Source: Orychophragmus violaceus
Taxonomy: Eukaryota > Streptophyta > Magnoliopsida > Brassicales > Brassicaceae
Direction of reading: 5' to 3'
Assembly (NCBI GenBank): GCA_030180135.1
Contig: CM058239.1
Span: 46,697,270 to 46,761,269, forward strand
Length of the DNA: 64,000 bases
Numbering within the stretch: position 1 is the first letter of the stretch; each line of letters starts with the position of its first letter. Positions 23,774 through 34,992 of the stretch are shown in pieces. The position numbers and the translations under genes are program-made. The notes under the pieces are model-generated. The model did no database searches, was not told the origin of the DNA, and was given only the letters and a program-made list of their open reading frames with translations.

Positions 23774-24868
23774 ATGATTAGCACAAACAATCAAAACACT
23801 TTCTCGATCCGGTCTGTCCTTGAGATGGACAAGCTGAACGGATCAAATTTCTTGACTTGGTCGCGGAACCTGAGGCTAGTCCTCAGACAGGAGAGAAAGG
23901 ACTATGTCCTTGAGAGAGCTCTCCCCGTGAGGATCGGGTCCAATGCTTCTCATGCAGTATATGATGCTTGGAATAAGCATTATAATGATGCGGTAGATGT
24001 GCGTGGTCTGATATTGGCTACCATGGACTCAGACTTGCGGAAGCAATATGAGAACATGGAGTCGCCAATAGAGATGATCAGCAGCCTGAAATTGAAATTT
24101 CAGGAGCAGATAAGGGTGGAGAGATACCAGTTGGTTAAGTCTCTCACTAGCTGCAAGCTACCAAATGATAATCCAGTGAGTCCTCATGTCAGTAAAATGA
24201 TGGGTTACATTGATAACCTGAGGAAACTGGATTATCCAGTTAGCCAAGAGTTGGCAACTGAAATCATTCTGCAGTCACTGCCGTCAAGCTATGACAAGTT
24301 CAGAAAGAACTATATCAAGAAAGGCTTAACGAAGACGCTGACTGAACTGCATAATATGCTCAAGACAGTTGAGCCAAACGTGAAGAGTACCCTGTACAAT
24401 CTCATGAATGAGAAGGGTAGGTTTACTAAACCTAATGCTGACAAGGGTGAAGACAAAGTTGTCCAGATTTTGAATCATGGCAAGCGTGTGTCTTCTGAGC
24501 CCGAGTCAGATACCTCTTGCGTTGGTAAGTGCTGCTACTGTAAGGAGACAGGGCATTGGAAGAGAAATTGCATTAAATTCATGGAAGATGATGAGGAATT
24601 GAAGTTGATGTATGAGACTACTTCCTCAGGTATTCATGTTATTACTTCAAGTTCTACCTTAAAGGTATTGAATACTGGTTGTGGCACTGATATTTGTGAT
24701 AATATGCAGAGCCTAAGCAACAGTAGAACGTCCTTAAAGGCATTGGATACTGGTTGTGGCACTGATATTTGTGATAATATGCAGAGCCTAAGCAACAGTA
24801 GAACGTTGAAGGAAGGGCAAGTGAAACTACATGTCTGGAAGGAGCTTGGGATGCTGCCTCAGCTGTAG
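23774..24868 (+). CDS. Copia B Gag with duplicated protease-like tail
   Basis: A 364-residue capsid/nucleocapsid protein starting MISTNNQNTFSIRSVLEMDK. It has the copia gag core (YDAWNKHY, PIEMISSLKLKFQ, ELATEIILQSLPSSYDKF) and a CCHC knuckle (CCYCKETGHWKRNC, about residues 252-265). Gag coats the element RNA and builds virus-like particles. After the knuckle come two direct copies of a 25-residue unit resembling the copia protease active site: LNTGCGTDICD, then LDTGCGTDICD. Only the second keeps the catalytic aspartate. The frame then ends at TAG, so no enzymes follow. The start is the first ATG after the leader and aligns with copia A Gag. It is undamaged, unlike the rest of the element. 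Confidence 0.92.
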   Translation: MISTNNQNTFSIRSVLEMDKLNGSNFLTWSRNLRLVLRQERKDYVLERALPVRIGSNASHAVYDAWNKHYNDAVDVRGLILATMDSDLRKQYENMESPIEMISSLKLKFQEQIRVERYQLVKSLTSCKLPNDNPVSPHVSKMMGYIDNLRKLDYPVSQELATEIILQSLPSSYDKFRKNYIKKGLTKTLTELHNMLKTVEPNVKSTLYNLMNEKGRFTKPNADKGEDKVVQILNHGKRVSSEPESDTSCVGKCCYCKETGHWKRNCIKFMEDDEELKLMYETTSSGIHVITSSSTLKVLNTGCGTDICDNMQSLSNSRTSLKALDTGCGTDICDNMQSLSNSRTLKEGQVKLHVWKELGMLPQL

Positions 24869-25854
24869 GGTTTTCACTTATAGATCCCTTTTAGGCTTGG
24901 TTTTGTATTAAGTAATTGCTACAATGTACCTGCTTTAAGCAGAATTGTCTTTCATTTTCTTGTAAGAATTTGAATGTTTTTCATTTTGATAAAAGACAAG
25001 TTTTGTTCTTTTGATCTTAATGAAATATTAATTGTAGCACCCTATTCATGGAATGGGTTTTATATCTTAAACCAAAGAGTGCCTAAATGTAACATAAATA
25101 CCGAATTGGTTTAAATCTAATGAATTAAACCTGATTTTTCTTGGCATAAAAGTCTTGGTCACATAGAGTAAATCGGATTCAGAAATCCCATAGTTATGGA
25201 CTGTTGGGCTCATTTGATAAGAAATCTTATGAGACTTGAATTCTGTTTACTGGACCAAAAGGAAAAAGGGCCTATCTTAGCCGAGCTAGAGAAAGGCCCA
25301 AAGGCTTATTGGACCTGGAACATACTGATGTATGTGGCCCAATGAGCAGTAATGCCAGAGAAAATTTCCTGTACTTCATTGTCTCTACTGATTACTTCAG
25401 TGAGTGTGACTGTGTTCATTTGATGAGACACAAGTCGGAATTCTTTGACATGGTCGAAAGAGTTCCAGAATGAAGTATAGGATCTGAGTGACAAAAGTAT
25501 TAAGACTCTGGATTAAATCACGAGTGAGAATACTTAAGTCATTGATTGTGTGATCATCTTAATGAGTGTGAAATCGTTTCACAGCTCATTTCTCCTGAAA
25601 ACCTGAAGGTGTTTCTGTGAGAAAGAATCAGATCTTATTAGAAATGATTAAAGATGAGTCACACGAATCTTCCATGATATTATTTAAGAATAACGCTCTA
25701 AAATATCTAAGTTTACGCTGAAATAGTTCCACAAATATCAGTTGAAAGACACCACGTTAATGTGGATTGGAATCGATCCAAATTTGTCTTTACTGAGTAT
25801 TTGTAGTTGTGCTACTTCGCTGGTTGTCCTAGAGAAACTAAGGCTTGTTACTTT

Positions 25855-26105
25855 TACGTCCAATCTGTTTTCTAAGAAGGGAAGTTATTTTCCAAGAAGA
25901 ACAGTGGGAGTAAAAGTATAACTCGAAGTTTTCTTAGGGAAACCAAGGCTCGGTACTTTTACGACCATTCTGTTTTCTAAGAAGGGAAATTACTTTCCAA
26001 GAAGAACAGTGGGAGTAAAAAGTAATTTTACGACCATTCTGTTTTCTAAGAAGGGAAGTTACTTTCCAAGAAGAACAGTGGGAGTAAAAGTACAACTCGA
26101 AGAAA
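25855..26105 (+). repeat. Three tandem copies of a pol-region segment in copia B
   Basis: The block from TTCTGTTTTCTAAGAAGGGA to AGAACAGTGGGAGTAAAAGT occurs three times in a row, with small differences. The related copia C has the segment once (about 63480-63550, opposite strand). It has no intact coding frame. Confidence 0.85.
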
Positions 26106-28280
26106 TTCGAGAAATACAGGAGGCTGCTTAACCTATTGAGGGAGAGCAGCGGAAGGATTTACAGATTTCTGTAGAATCTACACCTGTGGAGCCTGAAGTT
26201 CGCAGATATGAAAGAATCAGTCACTAATCCGAGAGTGAATTCTCGTCATTAGTTCAGCATGATGATCATTGAATGTTCGCATGATCTGATGATCATTGAA
26301 AGCGACGAATCTGCGAAATCCTAGGAAGCGAAAGTGAGCCCAGACTCCGAAGAATTACATTTTGTGTAAGTTGGCTTCATCGATCCATTCATGGATGGAA
26401 GCAAACAAATCGGAGTTGGAATCTTCGTTCTGTTGAAGTAGTCAAGGTTTTGACTTGAACAGGAACGAAGCGGAACTGTGTGTTTACTAATAGATTAGTG
26501 GGAGCGATATTGCATTTCTGAAAGTGTATGTCGATGACATACTGATTCTCGGATATAACATCCCAACGCTGTAGTCGGTAAAGGACTAGCTTGGGAGTTG
26601 GTTTAATGATTGACACGGGTAAAGCCACGTAGTTCTTGGATTTTGGATCTAAAGATAGAGATCCAAAAGAGCTGGTAGGACAAAGTCAGGATTCTTAAAT
26701 TGACAAAGTCCTACACATTTTGAGCAATCCAAGAAGGGTTTTATGCCAATGTCACATGGCATTAAGTTAAGCAAGATACAGTATCCTACGATAACTGCTG
26801 AGCTTAAATGCATGGATAAGATTCCATATGCGTCGGCAATTGGATCTATCATGTATGCCATGAAACGTACTTGTTTGATGTTGCTTTAATGTTAAGCAAG
26901 ACAAGTAAAGACCAGTCAAATCCAGCAAAGAATCACTGGATTGCCGTAAAGAATGTCCTAAAGTATTTAAGGAATACTAAGGATAAATTCTTGAGTTACG
27001 GAGAAAGTGAGGTGCTACAAGTCGGTAGAGTCTGAAAGGCAAGTTTCCAATAGACAAAGATGATTTCCGATCACAGTCCGGTTATATCTTGTGTCTATCT
27101 GGCGGTGCAAGGCACTGTTGCTGACTCCATGACTTAAGCTGAACATTTCGCAGCTTGGGAAGTCGCGAAAGAGGTTGTTTGGAAAGAAGAGTTCGTCACT
27201 GAACTTGATGTGATTTACAGCATAGATGAGACTAGCTGCACATCAGAGGTCCAAACACCTTGAGGATAGGTATAACCTATTCCGTAAGATAAATGACAGA
27301 GAAGTTAAGTAGATCAGCAAGTTTCAACGAATGAGAACGTTGCTAATCTATTAACGAAGCCACTCCTTAGGCCTAAGCACGAGTCGCGGACTGTTGCTGT
27401 AGAATAAGTGAAATTAAGATGTAGTCTTAATTTCAGTGGGAGTTATTAAAGGGCTTTATTTAGTTATTGGATATGTTCTTGAAATAACATTTAAGATGTT
27501 TAATGAAATTATTATTTCAAGATTATTTTAACTGTGATGAAATAATCGTTCCAAAGTGATATAAACCATTTTATAGGTCATCGAAGTAAATGAATTGATC
27601 TTGAGTCATCGAAGTCATTTAGCTTGATCATGAGACCCTATATTTGATAAATGTTTTATATCATCCTGTCCCTAGTCGAAGGTTGTTGAAATTGGAACAC
27701 CAACAACCGTGTGAGACTGGATTGGTACGTGACTTATGACAAAGTCTCAGTGTGTCATAGATGCGCGGCATCAAAGTCAGTACATAGGTGTATGTTTGGG
27801 AACATACGACCGGACAAGACCCGCTTATAAGAACTCTTCAGGATATTTATATCTGTGTCATAAGAGATTCTTACTACGACTATAGAGTATAGTCCTTAGA
27901 CCTGAGTTCGCATGCATGTGACTGCACATGGACTGATGCACTTTGATCATTGTCTAACGCTATCGTTCTGCGATAGTTATAAGGACCTTGTTTGGGTGTA
28001 TTATGAAATGAGTAGTTTACAGTGATGGAACAAGACGGGATTTGTCCCTCCAATATAAATGGAGTGAATATCTCTAGGCCAATCGGAGATTTGAATACTG
28101 GAAAATGCATGGCCATGCTCAAACGGACTGTCCCGAGTCGTTTGGATTGTCAGTATCGAATCAGAGTCCGATGAACAAGATTAGGCTTTATAAGGATGAC
28201 ACCAATCTTGCCTTATGACTAATCGAGATATTGAGACGAAAGGGATTATGAATACAGAAATTCCAGTACAAGTGGGAGAT

Positions 28281-28951
28281 TGTTGGAATTATGTCCAGTA
28301 ATCTCTGTACTGTCTCTAGAAAGTAAGAGTATGTCAATGATCAGACATAAGTCATATAATACTGGGGGTCATGATGGCTTGCTAGAGTCCGCTCATGATC
28401 TATAAGTCTTGGACTTATTGCCTTTATTATATGATCCCATATGGGTCACACGCCTAAGCCAACAGGAAAATGTGTAGGAACGGTTTAGCAGAAGTACGGT
28501 AAAAGTGCTAGGCATTTACTGTACTTAGAGAGAATAAAAGGGTTTGGCCACTCTGTGTCGATCGATACACAAGGAGTGTCGATCGACACAGTGCGCGAAC
28601 GCTTTCGAGTTATTTGGTATTTGGGCCAAACGGCCCAAACGGAATTGGACAAGTTTTATAAGTAAAACTCGAGTCTTTTTCTTGACCAACCCTAACTAGC
28701 CGCGCCTCTCTCTTTCTCCTGCGACTTCTCCTAGTGGCCTAGCAGCCTTCTTCCTGCTCGGTGTGCGTGTGTGAACCTCTGGAGGAGTTATCTCTCGGTG
28801 GCTCTCTGATCTCATACATACCGTCCCTTTCCGCTGCAAATCAGGTATAAGGTGAGATCATCTATTGTTTCTATTCAAGAGAACCTAGATCCGCATGTTT
28901 AGGTTGATATGAATCTAAGAATTGAATCAGGATCAACTAAACAATCCTTCA
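28281..28951 (+). repeat. 3' LTR of copia B
   Basis: I found no difference from 21453-22123 when comparing line by line. Bordered by the polypurine tract on the left and the TSD CCATG on the right. Confidence 0.93.
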
Positions 28952-31900
28952 CCATGCGCGGGAACGGAATGGGGAAGTCCGGTCATACGCGACTTGATCC
29001 TAGACAAATGGCTCCGGCAAGGACAACCATAAAGGAACTTAGGCCGAATAGAGAGAACATATAATTGTTATGTCCTGCTAATGTGCTGGATGTTACTAGC
29101 CCAATGGTTCATAGAGTTGAACGGGCTAAACTCCTTAAGTCGGATTCGGGGACGAATCCCTTTTAAGGGGGGTAGAACTTGTAACATCCCAGAACCGGGT
29201 ACCCCACCCTAGGAGGATTGGGGAAAGGATACTTGGAACCAAAAGGGTTTATGACTCGTCGTAAATACTAGGAAGGAGTGTTCCAAGGTCTTAAGGAAGC
29301 TAAGCTCAGCCGAAAGGCAGCTCAGCTAAGAGGAAACGAGCTGAACAAAGAGAGTTCAGCTGAAACGAGCTGAACAGTCCAGCTGGTCAGCTGGGTCAGC
29401 TAGCAACCAGCTCAACCCAGCTAGCTTGAGTGTTCAAGTGTTGGGTCAGCTGGTCAGCTAGTGACACTAGCTGACCAAGGGGCACCATGGCGAAAGGGCA
29501 CCTTGGAAGGTTGCACCCTTTCGGCCAACCAAGGCAACCCTTCGCCTATGGAAGTTATGGGGCGAAAATGGAGCCTATAAATAGGCCACAAGTAGCCATT
29601 TTCGGGCACATTCTGTCCAGGGATGAAATCCCATGATTCTCTAAGGCAAAGGCCAAATTAAAAGTGGAGAAAGAAGAGGATTTTGGTCCCAATACTCATG
29701 GGTATTGGCCGGCCATTAAAGGGGAGTTTTGAGAAGGTTTTCTAAGGAAAATCAAGGCTGGAAATCAAGGAGAAAAGCCCAGAAACTCATGAAGATCGGA
29801 TTGAAGATTTGGAGAAAATTCCCGGGAACCGTCCGTGGGTCGTTCACGGACGACCGCGGGTCGCGCACGGACGACCGCGGGTCGTTCACGGACGACCGCG
29901 GGTCGTACACGGTCGACCGCGGGTCGTCACGAACAACCGTAACCGTCACGGACGAACACGGACGTGCACGGACGAACGCGGATGGTGCTCGGACGAACGT
30001 GGGTCGTGTACGGACGACCGCGGGTCGATTACGGATGACCGCGGGTCACATACGGACGACCGTGACCGTTCACGTACAGTCGTGTCCGTTCACGGACGAC
30101 CGTGGGACGATCACGGACGACCGCGGTTCGTTTCCGGACGACCGTGGGTCACGTACGGACGACCGCGGGTCATGTACGGACGTTCGCGGATTGTCCACGG
30201 ACAGCCGTGGGACGTTCACAGACATGTCTGGCCGAATTTTCTTCTTCCTTCATCGACTTCGGGAAACTAGAACCGGGCTTAGGCTGGACGGTTTTAGGAG
30301 CGGTTATGTTTGGGTTACAAGCGGTCGGCCTTAACGCCATGATCGCGGATGATCAAGGCACATGATCGGATCATTAACGCTGAAGGCTTGACGCACCGTG
30401 GGTCTCGAATGATCGGACGGCGTGTCTTGGAGGCACGACCGGGTCAGGAGATCGTACACGGGCCACCATGGAAGCGGATGGTCAGACGGCATGACTTGGA
30501 GTCATAGCCGGATCATAAACCGCTCATGGTGCAAGTGGCGTGAACGGTTCGGGTGAGAACCGTGATGATCATGGCAAAGCCCAAGGAGAATCATCGGATC
30601 GTGGCGAGGCGCGGACCGTACATCGCGGTCGCGGATCGATGGCAACCGTCCGCGGACCATCGCATCCGTTCGCGGTGGACAGTCGCGACCGTTCGTACAC
30701 AGACGTGTGCCGTGACCGCAGAACGATAGCACGGACGTCCGCGACGTCCTTACGGACGTTCGCGCGTACGTGTTGATCGACCTACGGACATGCGCGCAGT
30801 ACGTGACGGGCGATCGGGCTGGTACATCGGCCGTGGCCTAGACGTATGCATCCGACAGTGGATTCATGGCAAGATCATGAATTCGTGAACGGTTAGGAAC
30901 GCGGATTGGTGTAAGGGCATGGGCCGTATAGTACGAGTTCGAAGAAGGGAACGAACGATGCAGGAAGCAACGTGGTTAAGACAAGACGGGAATGATAACG
31001 GGAAACAAGCAAAGGAACGAGCAAGATCAAATGGTGGTCAAAGGAAGGAACTAGAAGACCTCTCTTGTGCTTAGTCATGTGGGGATGGTTGGTTGAATGA
31101 CTTGGTACAAGGGAGGTATGTTCTAGGAGTTGGACGAAAGAATGACCTGAGCTGGATGTCGAGCTAGCTTCTCACCGACTTCACCTAAAAGACTAAGGTA
31201 CACGTTTCGAGTACTCTTCTATTGTTCTAAGGAATGGTTAGAGCTGAATAGGAGAATGAAATGATCTAAGCTAAAGACTTAGGTTGTTGGAATGGATAGA
31301 TAAGAACGGAACCTCGAAAGAGTTTTGAGAAAACTAAATAAGGTTATAAGAGGTTCTTGGATGGATCGTTCTTTAGAAGAACGATGTAATGATTAAGTAA
31401 GGATTTCCGCTGCGTAATCTTAAGTATGAAGGATCTGAGACCAAGGGTCAAATAGTAGATCCGATGAATACTTAGTTCCTAAGGGAAAATTTTAAAATAG
31501 GGCGGTTTCGGGAGGTTCATGCCTGGGTTTGGCCTGACCACTGGAACGCATCGACCGCGGCCTAGGATGGCCGGGTCGGGGTGTTTCAGTATCCACTCTC
31601 TCGTCATCAGCTTCATCCGCCCATTCGGGACGAATCTCATGCATCCGTTTCATTACCATGTTGCGAACCTGAAAATGCATATTCATTGTTAGAACAACCC
31701 AAGCATACTAATATGCAAACAACACAGTAACTAAGTCCGTGTAGAACAGAAGAAAAATCCGCAAACTAAAAACAACTCCATTGAATGTAAACACCAAATG
31801 ACATGTTAGAAATCAAGATGTACCTCATAGTTCTCACTTTTAGCTGCTAAAATCACATCATCGACATCGTAATGAGCGCGTGATCCACCCCACCGAAGTA

Positions 31901-33340
31901 TAGGAAGCGCATCATCAGTCTTTCTACCACCATGCATTTCTCCCGACTTCAAAAATGATTCATAAGCCCAAACATTAACCGCGTGAACGAATCCATTTAG
32001 TGTAACCGAGGATGCAGCAAGGTTCGTTTTTTGATGGATGAGATCAAAACATCAAATGCAAGACGGCCCCACTGGAAACTATTAAAAACCTTCTTATCTA
32101 AGGCCTTCTTAGCGTACTTCAAGTCGATCCTACAACCTCTTTGAAATCCAAAAACTCCAACATGGAGGAGGCATAAGAAACCAACACTCATCCTCTCAGT
32201 TGGTGTCCAGCCGCCACATATTTTCAACACCCGTAGCATGTCAGTCCAATGTGGTCCATCGCCAACAACCAATCCCATTTTAGCCCATAACTCCGTGTGA
32301 TCGAGATCAACTCCACCATATTCACCATATTGATCGCAATCAAGACCGGTTATCTTAGCAAATTCGTAGAGTGAAAACCTCAGAGGATCATCGCCAATCA
32401 AACTCCACATTTCCATCTGCTTCTTAGTATCCAACTGCCGTGTAAGAAAGTAGAAAAGTGTGCTCCAGCAGAAAATGAATTTATTCTCAGCTACCTTAGC
32501 AACACACCCAAGTTTAGACTCCATCATATCCTTCCATGCATCTTCACCTAGTAGTTTCCTCGCTGCTCTCAACTGCTCTAAGCTACTGCCGTGATTCAGA
32601 CTTCGCGGCAGAGTTTGATATTTGTCGTCTTGAAACAAACGCTGCAGATATTTATTCCGATTTGCTTCCTCCATGTCTACGCTACACTAACAATATCAAA
32701 AGAAATCAGTAACAATAGTACAATCTGTTGAGAAGGCATAAACAAAACTGAGATACGAAGAATACACCCAATAAAAGAAGCTAAAGCAGAGTGTATCAGA
32801 AATCGAATCAATTTTAGTACTAAAATTTCACCAACAAGGTTCTTACAATAGTTGAATTCAATCGAATCAACAAAAGTACTAAAATGTCACAAACTATATT
32901 ACAAGTCACTACAATCAAATCAACAGTGGTACTAAAATTTCATAAATCCCTAATTCAAAGAACCCCAGAATGAACACGAAAGAACACAGTTAGAAGTAAA
33001 ATTAAACAAAATCAAAATCGAACAAGCGTACACAATCGAACAAGTGAACACAGATAATCCGAAGCAAACTCATGAGAAGTAAGACAATTTCGATTTAAAA
33101 TTTTGCGAAGAAAGAATACAGATTCGACCGAGAAGAACCTGTCGCATCCGAGAAGACGACGACAAAGGATGGTGACGATGGTGACGACGGCGACAGAATA
33201 AGGATTCGACGGCCACAGAATAGGCGGAGACGGCAAAGCGATGACGGCGAGAGAGGAAGGAGACGACGGCGAGTATGGCTTGAGCTGGATTGGAGATGCG
33301 GCGACAAAGTGTTGAGAAAGGTAAAGTAAAATATTTTCTT

Positions 33341-34992
33341 TACCTAGGTTATATCGTTAAAGTAAAAAACATTTACATTTATTTATTTATTTAGTTTACT
33401 AAGATTAGTTTTTTTGTTTATTTGTTTTCTAAATAATTAGTTTAATAAAAAGGTAAGTATATTTATTTTTTAAAATAATTTGTTTAGTAAAAAAGGTAAT
33501 TATATTGTTATGGGTAATTAAGTCATTTTACTAACTCTTAACACTAACTTAGTAAAACTAGTGTATTGGATACTAAGATAGTAATTTATCTAAATTAATA
33601 CCAAATGGAGCAAATTTCACATTAATTATTAAAATAAATTGTTAGATTTCGACCCGCTATAAAGAAGTGCATGTATATTTTTCTTTTAATTTTTAATCAA
33701 TTTTTATAATAGTTTTGTTAATTATTTAACACAAACTTTTATTAACTGGGTATTATGAATATTATGTGCTTAGTGCGAGAATGCATTGAATAAGTTTTTG
33801 GCTTGAAAATAATTTTCTAATATTTTATTTTTAGTAAAACAATCATTATAAAAAGTTATTTGATAAATGTTTAATATGTATTACATTTATTTAAATTATT
33901 ATTTTACATACATTATATGCTCATATATGAATTTTTTTTTTAATATTTAGCAATTCAATTAATAATTTATATAAATATAATTACAGATTTATGAAAATAA
34001 AATATGGTAATATGTTCATTTAACATTTTTGGATTGATTTAAGTTCATTTTAATGTTTTTATAATTAAAAACTGGTTAATTCATCTTTTAACTTGTCTTC
34101 TAATGAATAAAATTATTTTAAATCTTTTTGTAATTGAAATAAATTAATCTATATTTCAACCGGTCCGTTTATAGTAGTTTAAGTATTTTAATTTATGATT
34201 AAATAACCCTTTAAAAATTGTGATTGTAAAAACAACTATCGTAATCTAACCATGTATTCAAATTATATAAATATTTAATAACTTTTTATCAAATTAAGAA
34301 TAGATCAGTTAAAATTAGTTAATCTTTTAACCCATTTTTCACTAAGCAAAGTTTGTTTTTAATGTTATAGATAATTGAAATTGATCAATCTATTTTTCAA
34401 ATCTTTTTATATTGGTCTAAATAAAAAATTATATTTATTTTTATAAATAAAATATAACTAAATTATTTTTAATAATTTTTAATAACAAATATAACTTTAG
34501 TAGTTATTTTTCTTAATAAATCTAAAAACTAAAAATATTTTCGCAAAATTGTGTTATATTATAAAAATATTTATATTCCAAATAAAAAGATATTATAAAT
34601 ATATTATGAATAAAATAATATATTATAGAATATTTAGATTAGAATGTAATTAAAATATTCTATACTAAATTTTAATAAGAAATAAGAAATAAATATCTAT
34701 TTTTAAGAAATCATAATATATTATAAACTTTTTATAATATAAAATATATAATTATATTTTTAAAAAATATATATTTATATTTAAATAAAAATATATTATA
34801 AATATTATGAATATATTTTGAAATACAATTATAAATTAGAGAGTAATTAAGTTTATTAACCGAAAATATTTTTAATATGTTATTTAATTATTCTATATTT
34901 CAATATCTGTTTTTGTAATATAAGGTTCATTCCTGTTTTAATAGTATAGATTTAATTTGCACAATTTTTGTTTATGAAAAATCTTTTTGTTT
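33341..34992. other. AT-rich non-coding stretch
   Basis: Very AT-rich sequence between the MULE and the LINE. I see no ORF, RNA gene or clear repeat family in it, and the right-hand MULE terminus could lie within its first 300 bp. Confidence 0.6.

Larger units (their letters stand above)
21453..28951 (+). mobile_element. Ty1/copia element B, young, gag-only
   Basis: A complete copia with 671-bp LTRs (21453-22123 and 28281-28951) that look identical by eye, a PBS (TGGTATCAGAGCCA, 22125-22138), a polypurine tract (AAGTGGGAGA, 28270-28279) and the TSD CCATG. Gag is intact (23774-24868). Downstream pol survives only as scraps: integrase start (LLDLEHTDVCGPM, about 25293-25340), the RT motif VYVDDILIL (about 26524-26550) and RNase H (FAAWEVAKE, about 27145-27175). 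Identical LTRs beside a wrecked pol imply recent movement using another element's enzymes. Confidence 0.92.
14489..31588 (+). mobile_element. Large non-autonomous Ty3/gypsy element with chimeric LTRs
   Basis: Begins TGTAACATCCCTGC at 14489, ends GGGGTGTTTCA at 31588, and is flanked by the 5-bp TSD GTATC (14484-14488 and 31589-31593). Removing it and one TSD restores an open exon of the Ulp1 gene (ERVD then TLLQDIVNKR). Parts: 5' LTR 14489-17336, hairpin spacer 17337-17369, an extra partial LTR 17370-19779, PBS 19783-19794, internal 19795-21236, and a 3' LTR 21237-31588 that is interrupted by copia B. Only remnants of gag and protease are left inside, so it must have moved with proteins supplied by a relative. 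Confidence 0.9.
21237..31588 (+). repeat. 3' LTR of the large gypsy element, interrupted by copia B
   Basis: The LTR front is 21237-21452 plus 28957-29179 and matches 14489-14926 with about one indel. The main part, 29180-31588, matches the other two LTR copies, with the TATA box at 29576-29583. Copia B occupies the gap, flanked by CCATG duplications (21448-21452 and 28952-28956). The end is GGGGTGTTTCA at 31588, followed by the element's TSD. Confidence 0.88.
12099..32674 (-). pseudogene. DUF1985 / Ulp1-like C48 protease gene of the MULE, split by a 17 kb insertion
   Basis: Exons on the minus strand: 31824-32674 (DUF1985; starts MEEANRNKYLQRLF; CWSTLFYFLTRQ, FAKITGLDC, WTPTERMSVGFL), 31589-31668 continuing at 14033-14483 after the insertion, small exons near 13850-13930 and 13720-13780, 13203-13640 (lysine-rich), 12990-13160, 12465-12843 and 12099-12382. 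The last two exons form a C48 peptidase: His in NNSHWVACELDL, Asp in KIDIYDG, Gln and Cys in NNQVGNCGVYALKF. This family cleaves SUMO-type isopeptides. Breaks: a one-base insertion in an A-run near 32030, a stop in the small exon near 13910, a TGA at the start of the lysine-rich exon, and the 17.1 kb element. Catalytic residues are intact, so decay may be recent. Exon edges were judged from GT/AG sites by eye. Confidence 0.82.
8302..33340. mobile_element. Mutator-like element carrying a Ulp1-type gene (Kaonashi-like)
   Basis: A MuDR-type transposase (plus) and a DUF1985/Ulp1 cysteine-protease gene (minus) converge on a telomere-like tandem repeat. This gene pair is the hallmark of the ULP-carrying MULEs (KI or Kaonashi elements) described in Arabidopsis and melon. 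The left end is lost behind copia A. I could not identify the right terminus, and 33340 is only the point where gene-related sequence fades. A 17.1 kb gypsy insertion occupies 14489-31588. The element is decayed, with several stops in both genes. Confidence 0.75.
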
